Source: Candidatus Taylorbacteria bacterium RIFCSPHIGHO2_02_FULL_46_13
GTDB lineage: Bacteria; Patescibacteriota; Minisyncoccia; Phycocordibacterales; DSPV01
Length of the DNA stretch: 29,807 nucleotides
Reading direction: 5' to 3'
Assembly: GCA_001821015.1 (NCBI GenBank)
Contig: MHRQ01000016.1
Coordinates: forward strand, 21,782 to 51,588
In this document: one piece after another, positions 16,121 to 24,872 of the stretch
Layout of the letters: each line of letters opens with the position of its first letter
Position numbering within the stretch: the stretch's first letter is position 1
The notes under the pieces: model-generated
The model's database searches: none
Told to the model about the DNA's origin: nothing
What the model saw: the letters and a program-made list of their open reading frames with translations, nothing else
Position numbers and translations under genes: made by a program

Positions 16121-17143
16121 ATGTTGATTGGAAAAGCATCGCCGGAGGATATGAGCTTGCACCCGCTTCGCTACAAGTGGGCGTATGATTTATATAATCA
16201 AGCCGTTCGCAATACGTGGTTTCCGCATGAGATCGCGCTTAAAGAAGATTTAGACGACTGGTCAAAAATGACGGAAGACGAGCGACACGCAGTAAAATTT
16301 TTGATGGCGTTTTTCAACCCCGCAGAGCTTATCGTTAATCGTTCCATCGCGCTCGGTATTTATCCATATCTGAAATCTCCGGAATGCCATCTGTACTTGG
16401 CTAAGCAGATGTGGGAAGAGGCGAACCACTGTGTTGCGTTTGAATACGTCCTTGAAACCTTTCCGTTTGACCGAGAGAAGATTTTTGATTTACATCTTCA
16501 GGTGCCTTCTATGACTGCCAAAGAAGACTACATCAATAAATATATGAAACGCATGACTGATGAGACGCTTGATATTTCTACAACCGAAGGGAAAAAAGAT
16601 TTTATCAGAAACCTTGTGGCCACTAACATTGTGATGGAGGGAATTTGGTTTTACTCGGGCTTCATGGTGGCGCTTTCTTTCCGCCAACGAAATCAACTAC
16701 GCAACTTCGGCTCTATGATTAACTGGGTTCTGCGCGACGAGAGTCTTCATTTAAAGTTTGGCATCAACTTGATTCACAATATCCTTGAAGAAAATTCAGA
16801 TTTGCTCACCGAAGAGTTTGCAAACGAGATACGAAATATCGTCATTGAGGGGGTGAATCTGGAAGTTAACTACAACCGTGATTTATTTCCCAATGGCATA
16901 CTTGGTCTCAATGCCGACTATGTGAATCAGTATGTGATGTATGTGACCGACCGGCGTCTTGAAGAGCTTGGCCTTGCAAAACACTACAATGTTACCAATC
17001 CCGCAAAGTGGATGAGTGCCGCGACTGATGTGTTTGAACTCGTCAACTTTTTTGAAGCACAGAACACAAGCTACGAAGTGGATGGTCATGCCCATGGCAA
17101 GACGGGTGAATTAGGGGAGAAAGAAGAAAAACAAGAGCAGTGA
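16121..17143 (+). CDS. nrdB: Ribonucleoside-diphosphate reductase, beta (R2) subunit, class Ic-like
   Basis: This 340-residue R2 subunit houses the dimetal site that generates the oxidant for NrdA. The six ligands are recognisable: Glu69 (NPAELIVN), Glu100 and His103 (WEEANHCVAF), Glu173 (VMEGIWFYSG), and Glu207 and His210 (RDESLHLKFG). Glu173 to Glu207 has the same spacing as in E. coli. Four residues after His103, where class Ia/b enzymes have the radical Tyr, there is Phe107. Phe at this place, together with Glu rather than Asp as first ligand, is the pattern of Chlamydia trachomatis-type class Ic enzymes that use a Mn/Fe cofactor. The tail is charged (EKEEKQEQ). The 33 bases upstream carry no clear ribosome binding site. 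Confidence 0.95.
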   Translation: MLIGKASPEDMSLHPLRYKWAYDLYNQAVRNTWFPHEIALKEDLDDWSKMTEDERHAVKFLMAFFNPAELIVNRSIALGIYPYLKSPECHLYLAKQMWEEANHCVAFEYVLETFPFDREKIFDLHLQVPSMTAKEDYINKYMKRMTDETLDISTTEGKKDFIRNLVATNIVMEGIWFYSGFMVALSFRQRNQLRNFGSMINWVLRDESLHLKFGINLIHNILEENSDLLTEEFANEIRNIVIEGVNLEVNYNRDLFPNGILGLNADYVNQYVMYVTDRRLEELGLAKHYNVTNPAKWMSAATDVFELVNFFEAQNTSYEVDGHAHGKTGELGEKEEKQEQ

Positions 17144-17169
17144 GTAACTTTGAATTATTGGAAGATGGT

Positions 17170-17246
17170 CGGGGAAAAGGGACTTTCCCCGTGGCGGAGA
17201 GCAGCGAGTCTTTTCAGACGAGCGTTGAGAACGGAGGAGTTCTCAA
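17170..17246. repeat. Two short hairpins after nrdB
   Basis: CGGGGAAA/TTTCCCCG (17170-17191) and TTGAGAAC/GTTCTCAA (about 17225-17246) are perfect short stems between nrdB and rnpB. Neither is followed by a T-run on the plus strand. They may be weak transcript ends or processing sites. Confidence 0.45.
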
Positions 17247-17247
17247 A

Positions 17248-17297
17248 GCACAAAATCAAAAACTCGCCTCTTAAAGGACGAGTTTTTGATTTTGTGC
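17248..17297 (-). terminator. Perfect 19-bp hairpin at the 3' end of rnpB
   Basis: GCACAAAATCAAAAACTCG (17248-17266) and its exact complement (17279-17297) flank a 12-base loop. The outer base pairs overlap the last bases of RNase P helix P1, so this is the likely stop for rnpB. The T-rich arm stands in for a T-tract. It could also block transcription arriving from nrdB. Confidence 0.6.
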
Positions 17298-17324
17298 CCT
17301 GCGTCGATAAGCCGAATTCTGTAT

Positions 17325-17457
17325 CCCCACACTAATTTTGACATCGTTGCGTCGTGTTTTCCAGATTTAGCCGATTTTCAAACGCCTGTCGCGAGGACTG
17401 GTTTCGCTGACTGACGATTGTTGGGCAACAAAACACAATGTCAAAATTAGTGTGGGG
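17325..17457. mobile_element. Palindromic element, family A copy 1, in the P19-like helix of rnpB
   Basis: The ends CCCCACACTAATTTTGACAT and ATGTCAAAATTAGTGTGGGG are exact reverse complements, 20 bp each. Next to them are CGTTGCGTCGTGTTTTC on the left and GACTGACGATTGTTGGGC with AACAAAACACA on the right, shared with copy 2. The centre (about 17360-17408) differs between copies. The element is 133 bp and too short to encode anything. Confidence 0.85.
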
Positions 17458-17909
17458 ACGGTAGTCATTTATCTGGGATTAGCATTACTGCCAACCTCAA
17501 GCGGCACTCCCAACGCGCTCCGCGCGCAAGTTATAAAGTTCATCAAGTTTATAAAGTCGCAAGTGTCAGGCGAAGGACTGCCTCACTTGGTAACTCTTGA
17601 CTTTTCACTTTACAAACTGCGTGCGAAGCACGCCGGGCTCGGCCTTGCAGCTGGGTAAGGATTTTGCCGTTTCAGCTCGGCGTTACCACCGAGACATCCC
17701 GCCCTTTCTAACCACCAACATGTTATCAGTGCTGCACATCACTTTGACGATTTAATGTGCTTGTTTCAGTTTATGGGCAGAAAGGGCGGGTTCCCTATCC
17801 TTTCGGAATCGGGCGTTGCTGTTCGCACCTCACAGATTGCTCTGGACGGGCGTTACCCGCTACCTTCTTAACTCCCACTTACGCGGGGCGTAGCAGTTCG
17901 GACTTTCCT

Positions 17910-18047
17910 CCCCCGACACCAACTTTGGCATCGTTGCGTCGTGTTTTCATGATTCTTGTTACGGTACAACACATATCGCTACAGTCTAATTTTGTTGACT
18001 GACGTATAGTGGGCAACAAAAACACAATGCCAAAGTTGGTGTGGGGG
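17910..18047. mobile_element. Palindromic element, family A copy 2, in helix P3 of rnpB
   Basis: The left end reads CGACACCAACTTTGGCAT and the right end ATGCCAAAGTTGGTGTGGGG, complementary over 17 or more bases. It shares CATCGTTGCGTCGTGTTTTC and GACTGACG...GGGCAACA..AACACAATG with copy 1, in the same orientation. It lies between GTCGC and GAGGAAAG of the RNA, which is where P3 sits, so its terminal repeats form a much lengthened P3 stem. Confidence 0.85.
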
Positions 18048-18072
18048 CGACTACCTGGCGCAGTGCGGATGC

Positions 18073-18101
18073 ATTATACGATACATTTTTCTAGCGTGCA
18101 A
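18073..18101 (-). promoter_or_regulatory. rnpB promoter
   Basis: Minus strand: TTGCAC, 17-base spacer, TATAAT. The -10 is a perfect consensus, and the expected start falls at the 5' strand of P1, so promoter and RNA prediction support each other. Confidence 0.85.
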
Positions 18102-18126
18102 TATGCTGGTACTGTGTGAAATTCTG

Positions 18127-18155
18127 TTGAAAACGCTCTGTGCGTGGTATATACT
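18127..18155 (+). promoter_or_regulatory. Promoter of the O-antigen-ligase-like gene
   Basis: TTGAAA, 17-base spacer, TATACT, diverging from the rnpB promoter with about 25 bases between the two -35 boxes. It gives a leader of roughly 28 bases before the ATG at 18190. Confidence 0.7.
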
Positions 18156-18189
18156 TTCATCTAGCATTCAATTATATAATTATATACCT

Positions 18190-20643
18190 ATGGAAAAGCT
18201 CAAAGTTAGGATTGAAGAGTCAGTAGACAAAGTATCGTTGCTAGAAAATATCTCCTACTATATTTTAATCGCTACTGCCTTTCTCCTACCCATCTTTTTT
18301 ATCCCTTCGGCTGCGTTCCAATTTCAGTTTAGTAAAGTTGTTTTTATATCCTTGGCGGCCCTCGTTTCTTTTGCCCTATGGCTCATTGCTCGTTTGAAAG
18401 ATGGAAGGTACTTGTTACCGAACAATCTTGTATTTCTTACCTCGGCGATGGTGCTCTTGGTTATGCTGATTTCATCCTTGTTTTCTCCTTCCGTGTGGGT
18501 TTCCTTTATCGGGCAGGGCTTTGAGATCGGGACGTGGGCAAATACGGTCGTGCTTTTTTTAGTAATGTTTTTATTTTCCGCGCTTTTTAGACCGAAGGAG
18601 CGGGTGTTCTATCTCTACCTCGCGCTTTTTGCCTCCACTGTTCTCATTGTTTTGTTCCATACCCTTCGGTTTGTCTTCGGGGCACAGTTTTTACAATATG
18701 GCATTTTTACTGATATCACCGCAAACCTTATTGGCAAGTGGAATGACCTCGGTATTTTCTTCGGCTTGGTAACCCTCCTTTCTTTTATGTCTATTGAACT
18801 GTTGCAGTTCAATTGGCTGTTCAAAATCGTGCTTTGGGTACTCTTTGTTCTTTCAGTGATTTCTCTGGCGATCATCAATTTTCCGACTCTCTGGTATGCG
18901 CTTGCATTCTTCAGCCTTCTGTATTTTGTCTATATGTATGCGTTTAAGAAAGATTTCACCTCGGCCTCTGTACAAAGCACTGATGCGAGCGGTGCACTCC
19001 TTCAGCCTGCAAGGCGCGTTCGGAGGGGGAGTGCTATTGCGGTGTGTATGATTATGCTTTCTACGGTCTTTCTTATTGATTACTACAGCTCTAGCCGACC
19101 TATCGGGACGTGGGTTGCGGGGCAGTTTAAAATTTCCAATCTAGAGGTGCGGCCAAATTGGTCTTCAACCTATACCGTTGCCAAAGCAACCTTGAAACAG
19201 TACTCAATCTTGGGTGCTGGTCCAAACCGTTTCGTCAATCAATGGCTCCTGCATAAACCCGAGGGTATCAATCAAAGTATTTTTTGGAATACTGATTTCT
19301 CGTTTGGCGTAGGTTTTTTGTCCACCCAGCTGGTGGCTGACGGGATACTCGGATTTATCGTGTGGGTCGTATTTATCCTCTCAATACTTTTCATCGGCCT
19401 CAAATATTTACTGATGCCCGTAACTGATAAACTCCATCGATATCTTTCAGTTTCGTCCTTCTTTGCCTCGTTGTTTCTCTGGACATTTTTTGCGTTCTAT
19501 ATACCCAGCGCGGTTATCCTCACCCTCACCTTTCTTTTTACGGGAGTTTTTATTGCATCGCTGTATAACGAACGGCTTCTCAAGTCAAAGACCATTTCGT
19601 TCATTGATGATTCGCGGGCGAGTTTTGTATCAGTGCTCGTTTTGGCGGCACTTTTGATAGGAGTAGTCGCGCTTTCGTATATGTTTGGACAGAAATTTGT
19701 CGCATCAGCATACTTCCAAAAAGCCATCCTTGCACTTAATACGGAAGGTAACGTCTCTAAGGCCGAAGGATATACACTGCGTGCGGTCTCTATTTCGGAC
19801 AACGATCTCTATGAGCGTTTCTTAGCTGAGATCAGTTTGAATAAGCTCGGGATATTACTTACTAACATGCCACAAAATCCCTCGCCTGATCAGGTTCGGC
19901 AGTTCCAAACGCAGCTCCAATCGCTCATGGGTGATGCTCTTACCTATGCCCGCAGTGCGATTGATTTGGACGCTACGAACTACCAGAACTGGGTTTCGCT
20001 AGGGCGTATTTATGAAGCAGTAGTACCTCCCCCGCTTGCCGTTCAGGGCGCCTATGAAGGCGCAAAATCAGCATACGACCGGGCGCGCTCACTCAATACC
20101 CAAAGTCCCGAGATGCACCTTATGGCGGCTCGGCTTGAGCGTGCGCACAGTGATAGGATAAAGGCGCGCTTGGAGATTGACGCGGCACTTGCGCAGAAAA
20201 GCAATTATACCGAAGCCATCTTCCTTCTCTCGCAAATTCAAGTGGATGAAGGGAAACTGCGCGATGCTATTGCCTCTGTGGAATCGGTGGCCGTGCTTGC
20301 CCCGAATGACCCGACCGTGTTCTTTCAGCTTGGACTCTTGAAATACAACAATAAGGATTATCGTGGTGCCGTGGATGCTCTGAACAGGGCGGTATTCTTG
20401 GCCCCCACATACTCTAATGCGAAATATTTCCTCGGGTTAAGTTATAACCAGCTTGGTAAGACAAAGGATGCCCTTACGCAATTCAACGATATTATGGTCC
20501 TCAACCCAGACAATACGGACGTGCCGACTATTATTAAAAACATTCAAGCAGGTCTGGATCCGTTTGCCACTATCAGCGCTTCAGATCGACCTGACAAACG
20601 CAGTACTCTTCCCGTAGAAGAAAAGACTGTTGAACAGCCATAA
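18190..20643 (+). CDS. O-antigen ligase/polymerase-like membrane protein with C-terminal TPR domain
   Basis: This is an 817-residue protein. The first 480 or so residues hold about 11-12 membrane helices with a large loop containing SILGAGPNRFVNQW and FWNTDFSFGVGFLSTQL, the pattern of the O-antigen ligase/Wzy superfamily. After a last helix near residue 490, the region from about 560 to 790 is made of tetratricopeptide repeats (NYQNWVSLGRIYEAV, DPTVFFQLGLLKYNNKDYRGAVDALNR in part, SNAKYFLGLSYNQLGKTKDAL). The fusion is common in CPR genomes. It probably transfers or polymerises surface glycans with the TPR part outside the membrane; the substrate is unknown. The start at 18190 is chosen because the earlier in-frame codon at 18103 lies upstream of the promoter. 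Confidence 0.82.
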   Translation: MEKLKVRIEESVDKVSLLENISYYILIATAFLLPIFFIPSAAFQFQFSKVVFISLAALVSFALWLIARLKDGRYLLPNNLVFLTSAMVLLVMLISSLFSPSVWVSFIGQGFEIGTWANTVVLFLVMFLFSALFRPKERVFYLYLALFASTVLIVLFHTLRFVFGAQFLQYGIFTDITANLIGKWNDLGIFFGLVTLLSFMSIELLQFNWLFKIVLWVLFVLSVISLAIINFPTLWYALAFFSLLYFVYMYAFKKDFTSASVQSTDASGALLQPARRVRRGSAIAVCMIMLSTVFLIDYYSSSRPIGTWVAGQFKISNLEVRPNWSSTYTVAKATLKQYSILGAGPNRFVNQWLLHKPEGINQSIFWNTDFSFGVGFLSTQLVADGILGFIVWVVFILSILFIGLKYLLMPVTDKLHRYLSVSSFFASLFLWTFFAFYIPSAVILTLTFLFTGVFIASLYNERLLKSKTISFIDDSRASFVSVLVLAALLIGVVALSYMFGQKFVASAYFQKAILALNTEGNVSKAEGYTLRAVSISDNDLYERFLAEISLNKLGILLTNMPQNPSPDQVRQFQTQLQSLMGDALTYARSAIDLDATNYQNWVSLGRIYEAVVPPPLAVQGAYEGAKSAYDRARSLNTQSPEMHLMAARLERAHSDRIKARLEIDAALAQKSNYTEAIFLLSQIQVDEGKLRDAIASVESVAVLAPNDPTVFFQLGLLKYNNKDYRGAVDALNRAVFLAPTYSNAKYFLGLSYNQLGKTKDALTQFNDIMVLNPDNTDVPTIIKNIQAGLDPFATISASDRPDKRSTLPVEEKTVEQP

Positions 20644-20683
20644 TAATCATATATAGAACGGCGAGCCTTCCGTCTAACGGCAT

Positions 20684-22366
20684 ATGGTGAAAAGAATACT
20701 CGGTATGCTTTCAAAGGAGGTTGGTAATATCCATCACGCTGCGTACCTGATAGGTTTCTTTGCGGTGCTTTCGCAGCTGCTGGGTCTTTTCCGTGATCGT
20801 TTGTTCGCGTATTACTTTGGGGCAGGTCAGGTGTTGGACGTGTACTATACATCTTTCAAAATCCCCGATTTTATTTTTGTGTCGGTTGCTTCTTTCGTTT
20901 CAATTTCAGTACTCGTGCCGTTTGTGGTGGAACGCTTGAAAGGGGACACGGATGTTTTGCGAAATTTCATCGGCTCGCTTTTTTCTTTTTTCTCTCTGCT
21001 TATGGTCGGGGTGAGCATCATTGCGTATGTCCTGACACCCTGGTTAGTGCACTGGCTTTTCCCGGGAATTTCGGCGCAGGAAAGTTACGATCAACTGGTA
21101 CTCCTGACCCGTATTGCCTTACTGTCCCCGATTCTTTTGGGACTTTCAAATCTTTTTGCTTCAATCACTCAAGCATGCAAGCGTTTTATCATCTATGCAA
21201 TCAGCCCGCTGTTGTATAACTTCGGCATTATTGTAGGGATTGTGATTTTTTATCCCATGATAGGTATCGCCGGTCTTGCCTGGGGGGTTGTGTTGGGTGC
21301 ACTTATGCATCTACTCATACAACTGCCATTTGTTTATTCGCATGGTCTTATGCCACGATTGCAATGGAAATTTGATTTTTCAAGTATCAAGGAGATCGTG
21401 TTACTCTCCGCTGGAAGGACAGTCGCGCTTTCAAGCAGTACGATTGCGACCGTTGTTCTTCTTGGGTTTGGCTCTCTTATGTCTATTGGTTCTATCGCGG
21501 TATTTAACTTCTCGTGGAATATGCAGTCCGTGCCACTTGCGATTGTGGGAGTGAGCTATTCAATCGCGCTGTTCCCGACCATCAGTCGTTTCTTTTCCAC
21601 GGGCGAGCGCGCACAGTTTGTTGAAGCAATGCTTACGGCCGCACGCCACATTGTTTTCTGGTCCGTGCCTATCAGCGCTTTGTTTGTGGTGCTCAGGGCA
21701 CAGATTGTAAGAACGATTCTTGGTTCAGGAAACTTCAGTTGGTCTAACACGCGTCTGGTCGCCGCCGCGCTTGCGGTGTTCTCGGTGTCGGTGGTAGCCC
21801 AAAGCCTCGTACTCTTGTTTATTCGGGCCTACTATGCCAGTGGTCGCACGAAGACCCCTCTTCTGGTCAATGTGTTCTCCGGTATGGTGGCTATCGCCTC
21901 AAGTTACGGGCTCTGGAAACTCTTCCTTTCCTGGCCGGTATTCCGCTTTTTTGTAGAAAGTCTCTTGCGCGTAGAGGGAATTCCGGGCACCGAGGTTATT
22001 ATGCTTCCGCTAGGGTATTCTATTTCTATGCTCTTGAATCTAGCGCTTTTTTGGTACGTGTTCCACAGAGAAGCCCCCGGTTTCACCCGTCGGCTTTTGA
22101 GAGTCTTCTTTCAGAATTTTGCCGGGGCTATGATCATGGCCGTGGTGGCCTATCTGAGTTTGCAGTGGTTAAGCTCAATCTTTGATCTTAATACAGTGCT
22201 TGGCATTTTTGCGCAAGGCTTTTTTGCCGGGATACTAGGAATTATTGCGGGAGTCATTGTTTTGCGAGCGTTGGAAAGTCAGGAATTGAAAGAAGTGTGG
22301 GGAACACTTCACGCAAAAATTTGGAACACAAAAGTCATTGTTTCGGAAACAGATGTTTTGCCGTAA
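20684..22366 (+). CDS. murJ: Lipid II flippase MurJ (MviN)
   Basis: The 560-residue protein has about 14 helices and is of the MOP superfamily. It moves lipid-linked peptidoglycan precursor across the inner membrane. Signatures are LSQLLGLFRDRLFAYYFGAG and DVYYTSFKIPDF at the N-terminus, SVLVPFVVE, and RAYYASGRTKTPLLVN in the second half. It is slightly longer than typical (about 510-525), with the extra length in the C-terminal helices. It follows the glycan gene by 40 bases in the same direction, so the two are probably cotranscribed as an envelope unit. Confidence 0.93.
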   Translation: MVKRILGMLSKEVGNIHHAAYLIGFFAVLSQLLGLFRDRLFAYYFGAGQVLDVYYTSFKIPDFIFVSVASFVSISVLVPFVVERLKGDTDVLRNFIGSLFSFFSLLMVGVSIIAYVLTPWLVHWLFPGISAQESYDQLVLLTRIALLSPILLGLSNLFASITQACKRFIIYAISPLLYNFGIIVGIVIFYPMIGIAGLAWGVVLGALMHLLIQLPFVYSHGLMPRLQWKFDFSSIKEIVLLSAGRTVALSSSTIATVVLLGFGSLMSIGSIAVFNFSWNMQSVPLAIVGVSYSIALFPTISRFFSTGERAQFVEAMLTAARHIVFWSVPISALFVVLRAQIVRTILGSGNFSWSNTRLVAAALAVFSVSVVAQSLVLLFIRAYYASGRTKTPLLVNVFSGMVAIASSYGLWKLFLSWPVFRFFVESLLRVEGIPGTEVIMLPLGYSISMLLNLALFWYVFHREAPGFTRRLLRVFFQNFAGAMIMAVVAYLSLQWLSSIFDLNTVLGIFAQGFFAGILGIIAGVIVLRALESQELKEVWGTLHAKIWNTKVIVSETDVLP

Positions 22367-22452
22367 GAAGATATTGAACTGAGAAATGTGTTGGCGGTGG
22401 TTGACCTCAATATTGGAATGCGCTAGCATGACATCAGAGAAAGTTCTTATTT

Positions 22453-22758
22453 ATGTCAACCTTACAAGACCACATTGCTCAACTGCCCACAGGCGAAGTG
22501 CTCAACCCCCTGCGGGCTCGCTGGCCGACACTGTTCGGCGCTACGTTTCGGATCAACGATCACACGTGGGGCGTTATGATAGCCTCACCCGACCCCAATG
22601 CCGCCTTTGTTGATGTCGCGGACAATGTAGACGCGCTCTTCAACAGTCTCGGCTTGTCCGCGGCTATGGCGTATAAACAAGTTGGAAAGAACTACTATCT
22701 TTTCCAGCTTTTTGAGCCCATGTCAAAGAGAAAGGATGCAGAACTCATGGCCCTGTAA
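22453..22758 (+). CDS. Small protein of unknown function
   Basis: The 101-residue protein has no signal peptide or membrane helix. It is soluble and mildly acidic in the middle (DVADNVDALF), with an aromatic segment (GKNYYLFQLFEPM) and a charged end (KRKDAEL). No family is recognised. Support for it being real is the clean start, codon use like its neighbours, and an intrinsic terminator five bases after the stop. An overlapping frame at 22386-22613 is rejected in its favour. Confidence 0.6.
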   Translation: MSTLQDHIAQLPTGEVLNPLRARWPTLFGATFRINDHTWGVMIASPDPNAAFVDVADNVDALFNSLGLSAAMAYKQVGKNYYLFQLFEPMSKRKDAELMAL

Positions 22759-22762
22759 GCGC

Positions 22763-22788
22763 CCGTCCTCCAGTGGAGGACGGTTTTT
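22763..22788 (+). terminator. Intrinsic terminator
   Basis: CCGTCCTCC, loop AGT, GGAGGACGG, then TTTTT. It lies four bases after the small gene's stop. Confidence 0.92.
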
Positions 22789-22824
22789 GTATTTTGTTCT
22801 GACATTTTGTACTATTACCACGCA

Positions 22825-24624
22825 ATGTCAGATTTGAAGCATATACGAAATTTTTCCATAGTTGCGCACATAGACCACGGCAAGTCCACGCTTGCCGATA
22901 GAATGCTTGAATTGACTGCAACGATTGAAAAAAGAGCTATGCGCGAGCAATACCTGGATTCAATGGAGCTTGAGCGTGAGCGTGGTATTACCATAAAAAT
23001 GAAGCCTGTACGTATGAAATACAGGGTTAACGATCAAGATTACATACTTAATCTCATTGACACTCCGGGCCACATCGATTTCTCTTATGAAGTATCCCGA
23101 GCGCTTAAAGCGGTTGAGGGAGTGATTTTGTTGGTTGATTCTACCCAAGGAGTGCAAGCACAGACGCTCACCACACTCGCTATGGCACGTGAGGCAAATC
23201 TTGTGGTGGTACCCGTGGTTAGCAAGATTGATTCGCCTTTGGCGCGCATTGCAGAGGTTAAGAAGGAAATGGCAAATACCCTTGGATGTTCCGAAAGCGA
23301 TATTCTTGAGGTGTCTGGTAAAACAGGCACGGGAGTAGACGAACTCTTAAAGACAATCATTGAGCGTGTGCCTGCGCCTGTTTCAAGCGAGGTAACAGAG
23401 GGGACATTTCGTGGTTTGATTTTTGATTTCCACTATTCCAATCATACCGGAGTCATCGTGTATATGCGTGTGTTTGACGGAAGCGTGTCTGCGAAAGATG
23501 CTTTGCAGTTTTGTGCGGCACAGCAAAAGTTTTCGCCTATAGAAGTAGGAATCTTTTCTCCAAGCGAAACAAAAGCTGATCAAATCTCTGCCGGAGAAAT
23601 CGGATATCTGGTTACCGGCATTAAAACCCCAGGTATTGCCTCAGTGGGAGACACGGTCATTTCTGTAAAACACCCGCTCGCCCCTCTGGAGGGTTATTCG
23701 CAGCCTAGGCCTGTCGTGTGGGCGTCTCTATACCCAAGTACCCAAGATGACTTTAATTCCTTACGGCAGGCACTTTCCCGTCTAAAATTGTCGGATTCTT
23801 CGTTAAGTTTTGAAGAGGAAAGTTCGGGATCACTCGGACGAGGTTTTCGTTGTGGTTTTTTAGGAATGCTTCACCTTGAAATAGTTACCGAACGTCTGCG
23901 TCGAGAATTTGATTTAGAGCTTGTGGTTACCAGCCCCAGCGTTATTTATGAAATTGAATTAAGAAACGGAAAGAAAGTCACCGCCTATTCACCCATGCAG
24001 TTTCCCGACCATGGTTTGATTGCGAAAATATATGAACCTATTACAGAGGTGAAAATAATCGCTCCATCGGACTATGTAAGCTCTGTCATGCCACTTCTGT
24101 ATGATCATGAGGCAAATGTTACTACCACAGAAACGTGGAGTGATAATAGGACGTCAATAGGACTCACCATGCCTCTGCGCGAGCTCATGCGAAACTTTTT
24201 TGACGAGATAAAAAGCGCTACATCGGGTTTTGCTTCGCTCTCGTATACGCTCTTGGGTACGGCGCCCGCCGAAGTGGTAAAGCTTGAATTATTTGTAGCT
24301 GAAGAGTCAGTGCCGGCATTCGCACGCGTGGTCTCTCGCCGACGTGTTGAACATGAAGCTGAAGCGGCAGTAGAGAAACTTCGCTCCATTCTTCCTCGGC
24401 AGATGTTTACTACGAAGATTCAAGGGTTCGCGCTCGGACGCATCATCTCCTCACGCACACTCTCCGCGATGAAAAAGGATGTAACCCAACATATGTATGG
24501 GGGAGACATTACGCGTAAAATGAAGCTTCGGGAGAAGCAGAAAAAAGGGAAAAAGAAGATGGCTGAGCGTGGCAGGGTGAATATTTCCCACGACGTATTT
24601 CTGAAAATGGTTCAGAAAGAATAG
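22825..24624 (+). CDS. lepA: Elongation factor 4 (LepA), ribosome back-translocating GTPase
   Basis: The 599-residue length is normal for LepA. The GTPase motifs are AHIDHGKST (P-loop), RERGITIK (switch I), DTPGHIDF (G3) and VVSKID in place of the usual NKID (G4). The C-terminal half carries LepA-specific SSGSLGRGFRCGFLGMLHLEI in two stretches, and the tail ends RKMKLREKQKKGKKKM with GRVNISHDVFLKM. It binds stalled or mistranslocated ribosomes in the cytoplasm. The ATG at 22825 is chosen over an upstream TTG because MSDLKHIRNFSIVAHID matches the family N-terminus. Confidence 0.97.
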   Translation: MSDLKHIRNFSIVAHIDHGKSTLADRMLELTATIEKRAMREQYLDSMELERERGITIKMKPVRMKYRVNDQDYILNLIDTPGHIDFSYEVSRALKAVEGVILLVDSTQGVQAQTLTTLAMAREANLVVVPVVSKIDSPLARIAEVKKEMANTLGCSESDILEVSGKTGTGVDELLKTIIERVPAPVSSEVTEGTFRGLIFDFHYSNHTGVIVYMRVFDGSVSAKDALQFCAAQQKFSPIEVGIFSPSETKADQISAGEIGYLVTGIKTPGIASVGDTVISVKHPLAPLEGYSQPRPVVWASLYPSTQDDFNSLRQALSRLKLSDSSLSFEEESSGSLGRGFRCGFLGMLHLEIVTERLRREFDLELVVTSPSVIYEIELRNGKKVTAYSPMQFPDHGLIAKIYEPITEVKIIAPSDYVSSVMPLLYDHEANVTTTETWSDNRTSIGLTMPLRELMRNFFDEIKSATSGFASLSYTLLGTAPAEVVKLELFVAEESVPAFARVVSRRRVEHEAEAAVEKLRSILPRQMFTTKIQGFALGRIISSRTLSAMKKDVTQHMYGGDITRKMKLREKQKKGKKKMAERGRVNISHDVFLKMVQKE

Positions 24625-24687
24625 TGTTCTAGAACAGAATGTTGTATGGGGAAGTTCTGTCTGACGCGTCAGATATGTAAGGTATTT

Positions 24688-24795
24688 TTACAAGAAGCTC
24701 GGTAGGTACAGGAAAACCATGCTGATGATGATCAGCATACACACAACACCCCACACGATCCGTATCCGTTTTTGATGTTTTCGGTTTGTAAACAT
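24688..24795 (-). CDS. 35-residue single-helix membrane peptide
   Basis: A minus-strand frame of 35 codons plus stop, too short for usual gene calling. It starts MFTNRKHQKRIRIVWG, strongly basic, followed by one hydrophobic helix (VVCMLIIISMVFLYLP) and ends SFL. This architecture (basic N-terminus, one helix, inside-positive orientation) suits a real membrane peptide, and similar tiny proteins are common in Parcubacteria genomes as I recall them. It diverges from the ftsB-like gene. No ribosome binding site is evident. Without it the 349-bp space from 24625 to 24973 would be empty apart from the inverted repeat. Confidence 0.5.
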   Translation of the reverse strand: MFTNRKHQKRIRIVWGVVCMLIIISMVFLYLPSFL

Positions 24796-24872
24796 GTGAA
24801 TTTGTTCTGCTATACTATCATACTACAATGAATCCTGTTAACAGTTGCGGGAATCAGCCTCGGGGGACTTGT

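Larger units (their letters stand above)
17296..18068 (-). ncRNA. rnpB: RNase P RNA, about 770 nt, with two inserted palindromic elements
   Basis: On the minus strand the conserved core of bacterial RNase P RNA is clear: CCAGGTAGTCGC (5' end), GAGGAAAGTCCG (17910-17899), AAACGGC (near 17672), AGATAAATGACTACC (17474-17460) and ACAGAATTCGGCTTA (17322-17308). The two ends form P1 (GCACTGCG with CGCAGGGC, seven of eight pairs). The RNA cleaves the 5' leader from tRNA precursors. It is about twice the usual length because helix P3 and the helix between ATGACT and ACAGAA (P19 position) each hold a copy of the family A element. Other peripheral stems are also long. All reading frames across this stretch are chance. 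Confidence 0.93.

Noticed and set aside
17452..18002. Plus-strand reading frames of 60-80 codons
   Set aside because: They lie across the RNase P RNA gene on the other strand, and their conserved bases are explained by that RNA.
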